Positions 7,872 to 15,815 are shown, numbered from the stretch's first letter. The stretch: 16,192 bases of DNA from Chitinophagaceae bacterium UBA4857 (GCA_002399735.1 DHEF01000006.1:45685-61876); one strand, 5' to 3'. The notes: generated by a model not told the origin, from the sequence alone. Numbers and translations: made by a program.

Positions 7872-8762
7872 TTATTTGTTCAGTTCTTTTATTCGTTTTT
7901 CAATTTCGCCCCTTATTTCGCCTGTTTCCGTGTGCTGTAATCCTTTTTTATACCATTCTACCGCACTCTTTTTATCGTTGGTACGGTCATACACATCGGC
8001 CAGTTGTAAAATGTAACCTGCATTTTGTGGATGTTGGTTTACCAATGTTTTTAACCTTTTAATAGCGTTATCATACTGGCCCGATATCATATTACCGGTA
8101 ACCAGCATACTTAAGGCAAATTCATTGGTACTATCTTTATCATTTACCTTTTTTACATGCGACAACCATTCCATGGGATTGTTAGGACTTAGATTGCCGT
8201 ACAAATGAGCTGCACCTAAACCTACAATAGAGGAATCGTTATTGGGGTTCAATTTCAAAGAACGTTCAAAAAGATCTTTTGCCTGCAATCCTTCCCAGGT
8301 TCTTAACTCCGGATTTTTTTCTCTTGGAAGAAACGCTAAAAGCAAATGGGCTGCAAAGGTGAGGGATTTTTCTGAATTTTCCAATCTTGCTGCTTCCGAA
8401 GTGTACCAGGCATAAGGAATAAATATCCCCACCGAGTCACGCCAGAAGTTTGCTAACTGGTGATATACATGTAGTTGTTGCTCTTTTACATCGCCGCGGG
8501 TAATACCTTTTTCTAGTGTAGTAAGGCGTAATTGCTGCTCAGGATTAAGTTGTTTTTTGGCTAAGTTTAACAAAGTATCGGTAGCAATAACGTGCAAATC
8601 GCCTTCGTGGTCGTGCCCTTCGTGGTTACCGCCGGGTTCATCGTGGCCTGTTGCAGCAACAGGCTTGGCAATGCCTGTTGGTGGTTTTATAGAAGTAAAC
8701 GCATAAATAGCTGCTGTTAAAGCAAGCGCAACGCCAATTGTAATCCACTGAGGTTTGTTCAT
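7872..8762 (-). CDS. Membrane-anchored tetratricopeptide repeat protein
   Basis: The 296-residue protein has one N-terminal hydrophobic segment (about residues 7-23, ITIGVALALTAAIYAFT), probably an uncleaved signal anchor. A short His/Gly/Asp-rich linker follows (about 40-57), then a mostly helical domain with TPR-like units at about 160-190, 213-246 and 247-280 (for example GQYDNAIKRLKTL and DKKSAVEWYKKGL). The TPR part probably faces the periplasm and mediates protein contacts; the partner is unknown. I chose the ATG at 8762 over an in-frame ATG at 8807. The longer form would put a charged, non-signal 15-residue stretch before the anchor, and its codon lies inside the candidate promoter at 8805-8812. 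The gene sits between HU and the mS38-like and rng genes, an arrangement I recall in related bacteria. The His-rich linker might bind metal, but nothing else supports that. Confidence 0.82.
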   Translation of the reverse strand: MNKPQWITIGVALALTAAIYAFTSIKPPTGIAKPVAATGHDEPGGNHEGHDHEGDLHVIATDTLLNLAKKQLNPEQQLRLTTLEKGITRGDVKEQQLHVYHQLANFWRDSVGIFIPYAWYTSEAARLENSEKSLTFAAHLLLAFLPREKNPELRTWEGLQAKDLFERSLKLNPNNDSSIVGLGAAHLYGNLSPNNPMEWLSHVKKVNDKDSTNEFALSMLVTGNMISGQYDNAIKRLKTLVNQHPQNAGYILQLADVYDRTNDKKSAVEWYKKGLQHTETGEIRGEIEKRIKELNK

Positions 8763-8804
8763 GTAACTATTTTTATTCCGGTAAAGCCTGATATTTCCGG
8801 AGTG

Positions 8805-8835
8805 CAAAGGTACACCATTAGTGGCTTCCTAATGG
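8805..8835 (-). promoter_or_regulatory. Candidate promoter and operator of the TPR gene
   Basis: On the minus strand TACCTTTG (complement of 8805-8812) matches the Bacteroidota -7 consensus TAnnTTTG exactly. It would give a leader of about 35-40 bases before the ATG at 8762. Just upstream, in the -7/-33 spacer, is a perfect 7-bp inverted repeat CCATTAG-n7-CTAATGG (8815-8821 with 8829-8835), a plausible regulator-binding site. A good -33 TTTG is not evident. Confidence 0.42.
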
Positions 8836-9021
8836 CAGTAACAGCTACTAAACTGTACGGTTACAAAACAAAGTGAATTAAATTATGTTTAACCTCAACA
8901 AAAATTGTGGTATACTTTTAATAAATCAGGAGCCTTATAAAATTAAATGCAGGACATCAATATAACAACCTTATTTATAACAGCTTGCTTTAGATTATAT
9001 GGTGTTTATTTTACCCGCTAC

Positions 9022-9049
9022 ATGTTATAACATCTGCATAATTATGCAG
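9022..9049. repeat. Two abutting perfect palindromes
   Basis: ATGTTATAACAT (9022-9033) is immediately followed by CTGCATAATTATGCAG (9034-9049). Each equals its own reverse complement with no spacer. They lie between HU and the TPR gene and could be regulator sites or cruciform-prone DNA. No protein can be assigned. Confidence 0.55.
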
Positions 9050-9062
9050 GTACCACATACTG

Positions 9063-9085
9063 AAACCCTTACCAATAAAGGGTTT
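9063..9085 (-). terminator. Weak hairpin after HU, possible terminator
   Basis: A perfect 8-bp stem AAACCCTT/AAGGGTTT (9063-9070 with 9078-9085) with a 7-nt loop lies 30 bases after the HU stop on the minus strand. There is no real T-run beyond it, so it may be an mRNA 3'-end stabiliser or attenuator rather than an intrinsic terminator. Confidence 0.35.
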
Positions 9086-9114
9086 ACAGCAAAGTAAAAT
9101 ACCTATCTAAGTTA

Positions 9115-9435
9115 TTAATCGGCATCTTCGCCAGGGCCACTATCCGGCTTAGGCTCTTTTAATTTTTTAACATCGGCTACAAACTCTTTTGCTGGTTTAA
9201 ACGCCGGAATGTAATGTTCAGGAATATGAACAGCTACATTCTTTTTAATGTTACGACCAATTTTAGCGGCTCGCTTTTTTGTAATAAAGCTGCCAAAGCC
9301 CCTTATATAAATATTTTCGCCGGAAGCAAGGGTATCCTTTACTTCCTTAAACATTCTTTCTAAGGTTACTAACACATCCACTTTAGGGATGCCTGTTTTG
9401 TCTGAAATTTTGTTTACAAGGTCTGCTTTTCTCAT
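9115..9435 (-). CDS. HU/IHF-family DNA-binding protein
   Basis: This small nucleoid protein bends and compacts DNA and acts as a dimer. At 106 residues it is slightly longer than classic 90-residue HU. The N-terminal helices (about 1-40) are followed by the hallmark GFGSF at 46-50. The flexible DNA-gripping arm covers about 52-76 and contains GRN at 60-62. The signature IPAFKPAKEF is at 76-85. A charged C-terminal tail, KKLKEPKPDSGPGEDAD, extends beyond the core. The start is clear because MRKADLVNKI is the standard HU N-terminus. It diverges from mutY with 135 bases between the starts. It is first of the minus-strand series ending in rng, though the 352-base gap after it suggests largely separate transcription. 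Confidence 0.94.
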   Translation of the reverse strand: MRKADLVNKISDKTGIPKVDVLVTLERMFKEVKDTLASGENIYIRGFGSFITKKRAAKIGRNIKKNVAVHIPEHYIPAFKPAKEFVADVKKLKEPKPDSGPGEDAD

Positions 9436-9464
9436 TATTTGCAGGATTTAGCGGTTTGAGAATG

Positions 9465-9495
9465 CCAATTTATGATAAAATTCTATGATTGTCAA
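9465..9495 (-). promoter_or_regulatory. Candidate HU promoter
   Basis: On the minus strand TTGACA (complement of 9490-9495) is followed after 17 bases by TAAATTGG (complement of 9465-9472). TTG to TA spacing is 20, as in Bacteroidota -33/-7 promoters, with one mismatch to TAnnTTTG. It predicts a leader of about 25 bases before the HU ATG. Confidence 0.45.
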
Positions 9496-9570
9496 CAGGA
9501 TAGCAGTTTTTTTGTAACAATTTCCAGGCCGATTTTAAAAAAAGCGGATATTTAGCCACTTCATAACAGT

Positions 9571-10677
9571 ATGATGCTGAAAAAAAAACATATAAACAAT
9601 ACGACAAACTTTGCCAATACACTATTACAGTGGAACAATTTGGATAATACGCGGCAAATGCCATGGAAGGGAGAAAAAGATCCGTATAAAGTTTGGCTAA
9701 GCGAAATTATTTTGCAACAAACCCGGGTGGAACAAGGTTTAGCTTATTACAATGCTTTTATTAAACAATTTTCTAATATAAATAAACTGGCTGCCGCACC
9801 GGATGAAAAAGTGTTTAAACTATGGGAAGGCCTTGGTTATTACAGCCGTTGCCGCAACTTACTGGCCACCGCCCGTTTCATTAGCAAGGAAAAAAAAGGT
9901 GTTTTCCCCAATACTTATGATGACATTGTACAGCTTAAAGGTGTAGGCCCGTATACTGCTGCGGCCATTGCCTCATTTGTTTACAACCTGCCTTATGCAG
10001 TGGTAGATGGTAATGTTTTCAGGGTGTTGGCCCGGGTATTTGGCATTAATACCGCCATAGATACAACCGAAGGAAAAAAATATTTTACCCGGCTGGCCAA
10101 CGAATTATTGCCAAAAGACAATGCCGGCATTTACAACCAGGCCATTATGGATTTTGGTGCTGTTGTTTGCAAACCTGCCGCACCGTTGTGCGAAATTTGT
10201 CCATTTAATACCACCTGTATTGCTTTAAAAAACAAAGTGGTTAACCAGCTACCGGTTAAAGAAAAAAAGCTGCAACAAAAAAAGCGCTGGTTTTATTTTC
10301 TGGTAATGCAGCATGGCAATAAAACATTTATACAGCAACGCACTTCAAAAGATATATGGAACCAGTTGTACCAGTTTCCAATGATTGAAACCAGCGAGGC
10401 TACAGATACTGCTGTAGTGCTTAAAGAAGCCGAAAAACTGAGCTGGCTAACGCCGGGCGGGTACATTAGTAACAAGGTTTCCAAAGTGGTTAAACAGCAG
10501 CTAACGCACCAGCAGGTACATGGTAGCTTTATTTATGTTCAGTTTACCCAAAAGCCTCTTAAACAAACCGACTGGATTGCCGTAACCCAAACGCAGCTAC
10601 AGCAATACGCCTTTCCCAAACTTATTCACCTGTTGTGGCAGCAAAGCCTCCCCAACCCCTCCGAAGGAGGGGCTTAG
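9571..10677 (+). CDS. mutY: A/G-specific adenine DNA glycosylase
   Basis: This base-excision repair enzyme removes adenine mispaired with 8-oxoguanine or guanine. The catalytic domain shows MPWKGEKDPYKVWLSEIILQ (30-49) with the catalytic Glu E45, helix-hairpin-helix LKGVGPYTAAAI (122-133) and catalytic Asp D146 in VVDGNVFRVLAR. The [4Fe-4S] cluster cysteines are C200-x6-C207-x2-C210-x5-C216, exactly the MutY spacing. A NUDIX-like 8-oxoG-recognition domain covers about 240-355 and includes LTHQQVHGSF (311-320). Length 368 is normal. The start could be M1 or M2 (9571 or 9574); the first is given. The last residues, SLPNPSEGGA, are encoded by a dispersed hairpin repeat and are probably not part of the fold. 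In related genomes mutY is often followed by ssb and gliding genes. Here a long non-coding stretch follows instead. Confidence 0.96.
   Translation: MMLKKKHINNTTNFANTLLQWNNLDNTRQMPWKGEKDPYKVWLSEIILQQTRVEQGLAYYNAFIKQFSNINKLAAAPDEKVFKLWEGLGYYSRCRNLLATARFISKEKKGVFPNTYDDIVQLKGVGPYTAAAIASFVYNLPYAVVDGNVFRVLARVFGINTAIDTTEGKKYFTRLANELLPKDNAGIYNQAIMDFGAVVCKPAAPLCEICPFNTTCIALKNKVVNQLPVKEKKLQQKKRWFYFLVMQHGNKTFIQQRTSKDIWNQLYQFPMIETSEATDTAVVLKEAEKLSWLTPGGYISNKVSKVVKQQLTHQQVHGSFIYVQFTQKPLKQTDWIAVTQTQLQQYAFPKLIHLLWQQSLPNPSEGGA
10644..10676 (+). repeat. CCCCTCC-gaa-GGAGGGG hairpin repeat overlapping the mutY 3' end
   Basis: A perfect 7-bp GC stem (10656-10662 with 10666-10672) with a 3-nt loop is preceded by AAGCCTCCCCAA and followed by CTT. 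From memory this exact hairpin type is a frequent intergenic repeat in Bacteroidota. Here it supplies the final codons of mutY, reading LPNPSEGGA, and the stop lies just after it. It could also slow or end transcription. Confidence 0.7.
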
Positions 10678-10775
10678 ACAGCATCGGATATTTTTGACGT
10701 TATTAATTTTATTATGTTATCGGATGCCCGTCCTAACGGCCTTTTTTTATTTATTGGCCGGGCTGCATTACTACT

Positions 10776-10833
10776 ATCATCGTCCCTTGCGTCGCACTCT
10801 TGTGCTGCACCAATTCTATTGGGCATTGTGCAA
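10776..10833 (-). repeat. Dispersed intergenic repeat, copy 3 (CCCAATAGAATT form)
   Basis: Read on the minus strand it runs GCCCAATAGAATT, then CAGCACAAG, then GTGCGACGCAAGGGACGATG. The 49-base part 10776-10824 is identical at 44 positions to 16024-16072. The adjoining CATTGTGCAA (10824-10833, plus) also recurs near the other copy. It shares GCAAGGGACGAT with the copies at 41 and 11208 but has a different left arm. Confidence 0.65.
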
Positions 10834-11207
10834 AATTCCTAATAATTGTAAAAGTTTTTAATTTTTACTTTTAAATTTTAAATTACCACATCAGCCAATT
10901 GGCACATTAACAACCATTAGCTAATTTGAACCTAATTATGTATTTTTGAAAGATTGGATATGTTAGAGCCTCGGTTTTAGCATAGTGAAAAAGGGAAATT
11001 GGTACAATAAACCGGTTGGTGATTATTAAACAATGACAGTTATTTTTAGCATATATATTAAAAATTCATTTTCACAAGCTAGTTGCAAAATGGCTTGTAA
11101 TGCTTAAAAATTAAGGCTTTTACGCATTGTGTGCGTAATATACAGCCTGCTTTTCATTGTTTCATAATTAACCTACTGCCAGACTTTTACGTATGCAACA
11201 CGATGAT

Positions 11208-11282
11208 GATTAGCGATATGCTGCTGAACGGAGCGTCGCAAGGAACGATCATCTGTGTTACTGCAGCCGGTTACCAAAATAA
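11208..11282 (+). repeat. Dispersed intergenic repeat, copy 4 (fullest copy)
   Basis: This copy joins both modules: the left module GATTAGCGATATGCTGCTGA...GCGTCGCAA (as at 5629-5662) runs straight into the right module GCAAGGAACGATCATCTGTG...CAGCCGGTTACC (as at 41-88). It therefore shows that the other two are partial copies of one longer unit. It ends about 40 bases before the ricT ATG, so it lies in that gene's 5' region. Confidence 0.68.
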
Positions 11283-11321
11283 TCCCGCATTAATTTATTG
11301 GCTTGAAAAAACAATATAAGC

Positions 11322-12740
11322 ATGGGCTGTAGTAGTTGTGGCACATCGAAAGGAAGTAAACCAGGAGGTTGCAAAAGTAACGGCGGTTGTAGTACCGGCG
11401 GTTGTAACCGTATGAATACGTACGACTGGTTGCGTAATCTGCCAATGGCAGATATGGACGGGTATTGTCATGTGATAGAAGTAAGCTTTAATAAAGGCAC
11501 CCGTAAAGATTTTTTTAGAAATACTACTTTACAACAATTTGAAAAAGGTGAATTAATAAGTGTTGAGGGGGTGAGTGGTTTTGATGTTGGCGAAGTATCG
11601 TTAACCGGTGAAATTGTGCGCCTGCAAATGAAAAAACGTGGCGTAAAGGAAGATAATCCTGAAATGAAAAAGGTGTTGCGTTATGCCACCGACCGTGATA
11701 TAGAACTGCGTCAGCAGAACAAAGCCCGTGAACCGGAAGCGGTTATTCGCAGCCGTGCTATTGCCCGCCAGCTAAAACTGGATATGAAAATAAGCCAGGT
11801 GGAAATGCAGGCCGACGGACGTAAGGCCACTTTTTTTTACATTGCCGATGGCCGTGTGGACTTTCGTGAGTTGATTAAAGTATATGCATCGGAGTTTAAG
11901 GTTAAGGTGGAAATGCGCCAGATTGGTGCCCGCCAGGAAGCCGGTAAAGTAGGTGGTATTGGTAGTTGTGGCCGTGAGCTTTGTTGCAGTACCTGGCTTA
12001 CCGATTTTAAATCGGTGAATACCACAATGGCCCGTTACCAGAATTTATCTATTAATCAGGCTAAATTAAGCGGACAATGCGGCCGTTTAAAATGTTGCCT
12101 TAATTACGAGCTGGATACTTACCTGGACGCTTTACAACATTTTCCTAATAACTGCGATACTATACAAGTAGCCAAGGGCACAGCTTACCTGCTTAAAAAA
12201 GATATTTTTAAAGACCTGATGTGGTACACCCTACCGGGCAGTACCAAACAATACCCGGTTACCATTGATGCGGTTAAAAAAATAAAGCAACAAAACCAGC
12301 AAGGTATTATTCCTGAAGAGTTGGAAACCGTTGAGGTAACCAGTAACAAGCCTAAGGAGGTGGAACCAGAGTTTGTGGATGTAGTAGGCCAGATAAGCCT
12401 GCGCAGTTTGGAGAAAGCGGATAAAAAACGTCGCCAGCAACAACATCAGCAGAAAAGAGAACAACGTCCGCAACAGCAAGGACAAGCACAACAAGGCAAA
12501 GGCGGCGCTAACCAACAAAGAAGACCGCAGCAAAATAGTGGTGGGGGTAACAATGCCAATAAACCTCAACAACAAAGAAGAGAGCAACGTCCGCAACAGC
12601 AACAAACACAGGGAGGAAACCAACAAGGTGGTAAACAGCAACAACAAAGACCGCCACAAAGAAGTGGTAACCGACCTACCCTTAATCGTAATACGCCAAA
12701 GGATAATAAAAACGATAAAGGGAATACTTCACAACAATAA
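11322..12740 (+). CDS. ricT: PSP1-domain protein, RicT-like (YaaT family)
   Basis: RicT in Bacillus works with RicA and RicF in an iron-sulfur complex that helps RNase Y mature and turn over mRNA. In Bacteroidota the role is inferred only. The 472-residue protein has three parts. Residues 1-30 form a Cys-rich head (C3, C6, C17, C23, C28). The PSP1 core (about 45-300) carries RQIGARQEAGKVGGIGSCGR (199-218), then C221/C222, and LSGQCGRLKCCLNYE (249-263), the diagnostic Cys motifs. From about 365 to the end is a Gln/Arg/Asn/Gly-rich, presumably disordered tail in which REQRPQQQ occurs twice (379-386 and 420-427). The start is the ATG at MGCSSCG, a beginning I recall from other Bacteroidota homologues. 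It is transcribed alone, with a repeat copy just upstream and a strong terminator after it. Family assignment is secure; the gene symbol is by homology. Confidence 0.9.
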   Translation: MGCSSCGTSKGSKPGGCKSNGGCSTGGCNRMNTYDWLRNLPMADMDGYCHVIEVSFNKGTRKDFFRNTTLQQFEKGELISVEGVSGFDVGEVSLTGEIVRLQMKKRGVKEDNPEMKKVLRYATDRDIELRQQNKAREPEAVIRSRAIARQLKLDMKISQVEMQADGRKATFFYIADGRVDFRELIKVYASEFKVKVEMRQIGARQEAGKVGGIGSCGRELCCSTWLTDFKSVNTTMARYQNLSINQAKLSGQCGRLKCCLNYELDTYLDALQHFPNNCDTIQVAKGTAYLLKKDIFKDLMWYTLPGSTKQYPVTIDAVKKIKQQNQQGIIPEELETVEVTSNKPKEVEPEFVDVVGQISLRSLEKADKKRRQQQHQQKREQRPQQQGQAQQGKGGANQQRRPQQNSGGGNNANKPQQQRREQRPQQQQTQGGNQQGGKQQQQRPPQRSGNRPTLNRNTPKDNKNDKGNTSQQ

Positions 12741-12755
12741 ATATTTTGATAAAAG

Positions 12756-12785
12756 AAACGGGAGTTTGTAAGACTCCCGTTTTTG
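12756..12785 (+). terminator. Rho-independent terminator after ricT
   Basis: A 10-bp perfect stem AAACGGGAGT/ACTCCCGTTT (12756-12765 with 12773-12782), 7-nt loop, is followed by T residues to 12785. It begins 15 bases after the ricT stop. The minus-strand reading also gives a T-rich tail (TTTCTTTT), so it may serve the convergent GH3 gene as well. Confidence 0.88.
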
Positions 12786-12854
12786 TTTATTTGCAATTTT
12801 ATGAATGCGTCTCCTTATAAATCATTCTTTATTAACTCATATTACACGTAAAAA

Positions 12855-15815
12855 TTACAAAGATTCTGTATCAACCGCTTCAGCCAGATACTTTTTAGGC
12901 ACGGGTTGTAATAAAATTTTATACAACTCATCCTGTATTTTACCCCGCACATTTAAACGAAACAATTGCGAGTTGTCGCGGGTTGGGTAAACCCTGTTTG
13001 ACAGAAAAATGTAAACAATATTATAACGAGGATCGACCCACACACAAGTGCCCGTGTAACCTGTGTGTCCATAGGTTTGTGAAGAAACATTTTTTGCAGG
13101 ATATGGATCTTTGCGCTTTGCGTTATCTTTTTCTGGTTTATCAAAACCAAGCCCACGGCGGCTTATAACACTTTTGTAAGCTGTAAACTCACGTATGGTT
13201 TCCAGTTTTAAAAACCGATGTCCGTTTAACTCACCACCGTTTAGTAACATTTGGTACAGCTTGCCTAAATCATATGCATTGGAAAACAGGCCTGCATGGC
13301 CGGCTATATTGCCAAACATAGAAGCGCCTTCGTCATGCACATCGCCCCACAATAATTGCTGGCGAAAAAATGTATCGTTTTCTGTTGGCACTATATCCGC
13401 TTTTGTAAACCTGTCCAAAGGTTTGTAACCGGTGGTCACCATATTCATGGGTATGTAAAAAGTATCACGTACGTATTCGTCCAAGGTTTTACCGGTAATT
13501 TCTTCTACAATATTTCCTAAGAAAATAAAATCGTTATCGCTGTAAACATATTTGTTTTTAGCACCTAGTTTACTTTTTAAAATGCGGCTGCGCAATGTAT
13601 CACGCCAATCGTTTCGTATGTACATGTTTTCGGCAACACGTTGGGTATAGTTTTCCGATGGTAATGCGGCATAAATGGCGGTAGCCGGTTTACCATTTGC
13701 ATCCATTGTTTCTTTATAAAACTGTATAAAAGAAATTAAACCGCCTTGGTGTAATAATAAATCCTGAATTTTTATATTGGCTTTATCTGTTTTTTTTACC
13801 CAAGGCAGGTAGTCAGATAAGTTTTTTTTTAAATCAATTTTTTTTTGCTCGTACAACTTCATGACGGCAACTGTGGTTGCTGAAATTTTAGTAACCGAAG
13901 CCAGATCAAAAATACTTTCTAACTGAACGGGCTGTTCAGTTTCGTATTGGTATTTACCAAATGCTTTATGATAGGTAATTTGCCCGTCTTTGGCAGCCAG
14001 TACCACACAACCGGGAAAAGCTCTTTTAGCAATTGCGTCATTGGCGATGGAATCAATTGCTGCAAACCTTTCATCGCCGATCGGAAAAAGTGCGACATCG
14101 CCGCCGGGTGGTAAATGAATACCGTGCCCTTCCTTATAATTACATACCCGTACCGGCAACTTACCTTCGGCGGTAAATTTACCTTGCAACCAATCTGCTG
14201 CCGTGTTTTGAAAAACTGCATCATCTTCATTACAAGCAATTAAAGTTTTTGCATTGCAAAAATTAGCGGCCGATAATACATTGCCAAACAACATAGTAAT
14301 AGTGCGACTATTATTTAATTGTTGCCAGAATTTGATGGCATTTTTACTGATGCCATAATTGTTGGATCGGCCCGGCCTTACATCGTGTATGCCTACTATC
14401 ACGGCATCATACTTACCATTATTAATGGCTTTTACAATAGTTCCGCCTTTGGTTACTTCATCTTTGTACGAAAAGAAAAACACATCTGCATTCAAATCTG
14501 TTTTTAATCTTTCGGATAATGCCGTGTTAGCATTATTGCCAATGGCTACGTAAGCAATTTTCTTTTCTTTTTTTAACGGAAAACTAAAAAAGTCGTTTCT
14601 AAAATTATCTTTCACCACATATTTTAATACGGTTAAAGATTTTTCTGCTACTGCTTTTCTAATATTATTTGTCGATGCATTTATATCTTCTACCAGGTTG
14701 GTAGTACTAATAGGTTGCATATTATGCAAACCAAGTTTGTATTTTTCTACCAATACCTTTTTACATTTTGCATTAATATCCTCCCAGGTAAGTTTACCAT
14801 CGGTAATGGCTTTTTTAATAGCAGTAATAGACTGTGCCACACTCTCCGGTAAACACAACATATCATTACCGGCAACTAATGCCTCAACGGATATAGTGCC
14901 TCCCGGAAAAAACTTAGCAACACCTTTCATTTCTAACGCATCAGTAAAAGTTAATCCGTCATAACCTAAATCTTCTCTTAAAATTCCGGTAACACTTTTT
15001 TTAGATAATGATGTAGCACGGTTAGCAGTATTGTCAATAGCCGGTATATACAGATGCGCAATCATCATACTGCCCACACCGGCGTTAGCAATAGCACGAA
15101 AGGGATATAATTCCATTGAGTCTAACTGGCTGCGTACTTTTTTAATAACCGGTAAGTCGTAATGGGAGTCAACATCTACATCGCCATGGCCCGGAAAATG
15201 TTTGGCGCAAGCCATAATACCGGCATCCTGCATACCACGCATATATGCAATACCCATGCTGGTTACTTTGTATTTATTCTCACCAAAAGACCTGAAACCA
15301 ATAACAGGATTGTTGGGGTTGTTATTTATATCTACCACCGGTGCATAGTTCACATGCACACCAATACGTTTACATTGCTCGCCAACGGCTTTACCTAATT
15401 CATACACCAGGTTGGTATCGTTCATGGCACCTAATGTAAGTTGATAAGGAAATTTAATCGCACTATCTAAACGCATACCCAAGCCATACTCCCCATCAAT
15501 GGTAACCATAATAGGCGTTTGTGCATTGGCCTGATAGTAGTTGGTTAAATTAGCCTGTCTTACCGGACCACCCTGAAAAAAACATAAGGCACCAACATTG
15601 TACTGTTTAATATCATTCATTACTTTGGCCACATGGTCTGCACCAAAATTTGAGTGTGCTCTTATCACCATTAATTGTGCAATACGTTGTTCCGGTGTAA
15701 GCGAATTAAAAACACTATCCACCCATGCAGTGGCCGATAAATTACTTTTAAACTGTGCACTGCTCAACAATGGCGTTGTTAACAATAAAACAATAAGCAA
15801 CCTGTAAATCCTCAT
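12855..15815 (-). CDS. Secreted GH3 beta-N-acetylhexosaminidase (NagZ-like) fused to a serine hydrolase (beta-lactamase fold)
   Basis: The predicted exported enzyme of 986 residues has a signal peptide (1-20, LLIVLLLTTPLLSSA-Q). The GH3 N-terminal barrel spans about 35-365: substrate-binding DGEYG (107-111), KHFPGHGDVDVDSH (205-218) with the Asp-His acid/base dyad typical of NagZ (D216/H218), and the nucleophile Asp in FTDALEM (D292). A GH3 C-terminal-like domain covers about 390-560. A beta-lactamase-related serine hydrolase domain follows at about 585-970, with the SxxK motif SVTK (S640/K643), YSD (758-760) in the YxN position and HTG (917-919) in the KTG position. This fusion is common in Bacteroidota. 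It likely removes GlcNAc from peptidoglycan fragments, with the second domain acting on a linked peptide, amide or ester; that second activity is inferred. It is monocistronic as far as can be seen and converges on ricT. Confidence 0.93.
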   Translation of the reverse strand: MRIYRLLIVLLLTTPLLSSAQFKSNLSATAWVDSVFNSLTPEQRIAQLMVIRAHSNFGADHVAKVMNDIKQYNVGALCFFQGGPVRQANLTNYYQANAQTPIMVTIDGEYGLGMRLDSAIKFPYQLTLGAMNDTNLVYELGKAVGEQCKRIGVHVNYAPVVDINNNPNNPVIGFRSFGENKYKVTSMGIAYMRGMQDAGIMACAKHFPGHGDVDVDSHYDLPVIKKVRSQLDSMELYPFRAIANAGVGSMMIAHLYIPAIDNTANRATSLSKKSVTGILREDLGYDGLTFTDALEMKGVAKFFPGGTISVEALVAGNDMLCLPESVAQSITAIKKAITDGKLTWEDINAKCKKVLVEKYKLGLHNMQPISTTNLVEDINASTNNIRKAVAEKSLTVLKYVVKDNFRNDFFSFPLKKEKKIAYVAIGNNANTALSERLKTDLNADVFFFSYKDEVTKGGTIVKAINNGKYDAVIVGIHDVRPGRSNNYGISKNAIKFWQQLNNSRTITMLFGNVLSAANFCNAKTLIACNEDDAVFQNTAADWLQGKFTAEGKLPVRVCNYKEGHGIHLPPGGDVALFPIGDERFAAIDSIANDAIAKRAFPGCVVLAAKDGQITYHKAFGKYQYETEQPVQLESIFDLASVTKISATTVAVMKLYEQKKIDLKKNLSDYLPWVKKTDKANIKIQDLLLHQGGLISFIQFYKETMDANGKPATAIYAALPSENYTQRVAENMYIRNDWRDTLRSRILKSKLGAKNKYVYSDNDFIFLGNIVEEITGKTLDEYVRDTFYIPMNMVTTGYKPLDRFTKADIVPTENDTFFRQQLLWGDVHDEGASMFGNIAGHAGLFSNAYDLGKLYQMLLNGGELNGHRFLKLETIREFTAYKSVISRRGLGFDKPEKDNAKRKDPYPAKNVSSQTYGHTGYTGTCVWVDPRYNIVYIFLSNRVYPTRDNSQLFRLNVRGKIQDELYKILLQPVPKKYLAEAVDTESL

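Larger units (their letters stand above)
8763..9114. other. Gap between HU and the TPR gene
   Basis: These 352 bases contain the candidate TPR-gene promoter (8805-8835), two abutting perfect palindromes (9022-9049) and a small hairpin just after HU (9063-9085). The middle (about 8840-9020) is AT-rich, with no gene or further structure that I can support. Confidence 0.45.
10678..11321. other. Long non-coding stretch between mutY and ricT
   Basis: These 644 bases hold two repeat copies (10776-10833 and 11208-11282). There is a bulged GCCCG...GGCCGGGC stem around 10727-10762, and an inverted repeat TTACGCA/TGCGTAA (11120-11126 with 11132-11138) flanked by AGGCT/AGCCT. A TATTTTTG (10941-10948) fits the -7 consensus but has no proper -33 and is 370 bases from ricT. 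I see no protein gene and no tRNA. The remainder is AT-rich without recognisable structure. Confidence 0.45.

Noticed and set aside
10921..10948. Promoter-like TTTG and TATTTTTG pair in the mutY-ricT gap
   Set aside because: The spacing of 12 bases is too short for the Bacteroidota -33/-7 pair, and the nearest gene start is about 370 bases away; not enough to call a promoter or small RNA.
11131..11319. 62-codon frame ending just before ricT
   Set aside because: Much of it is repeat copy 4 read as protein; no signature or start context supports it.
12421..12660. CAACAA-rich direct repeats considered as a CRISPR-like or minisatellite array
   Set aside because: The units are irregular, in frame and code for the Gln-rich RicT tail; there are no constant repeats with unique spacers.
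12231..12796. Leu- and Cys-rich frames antisense to the ricT tail
   Set aside because: They are mirrors of the Gln/Arg-rich coding repeats (CAA and AGA read backwards) and have no independent support.
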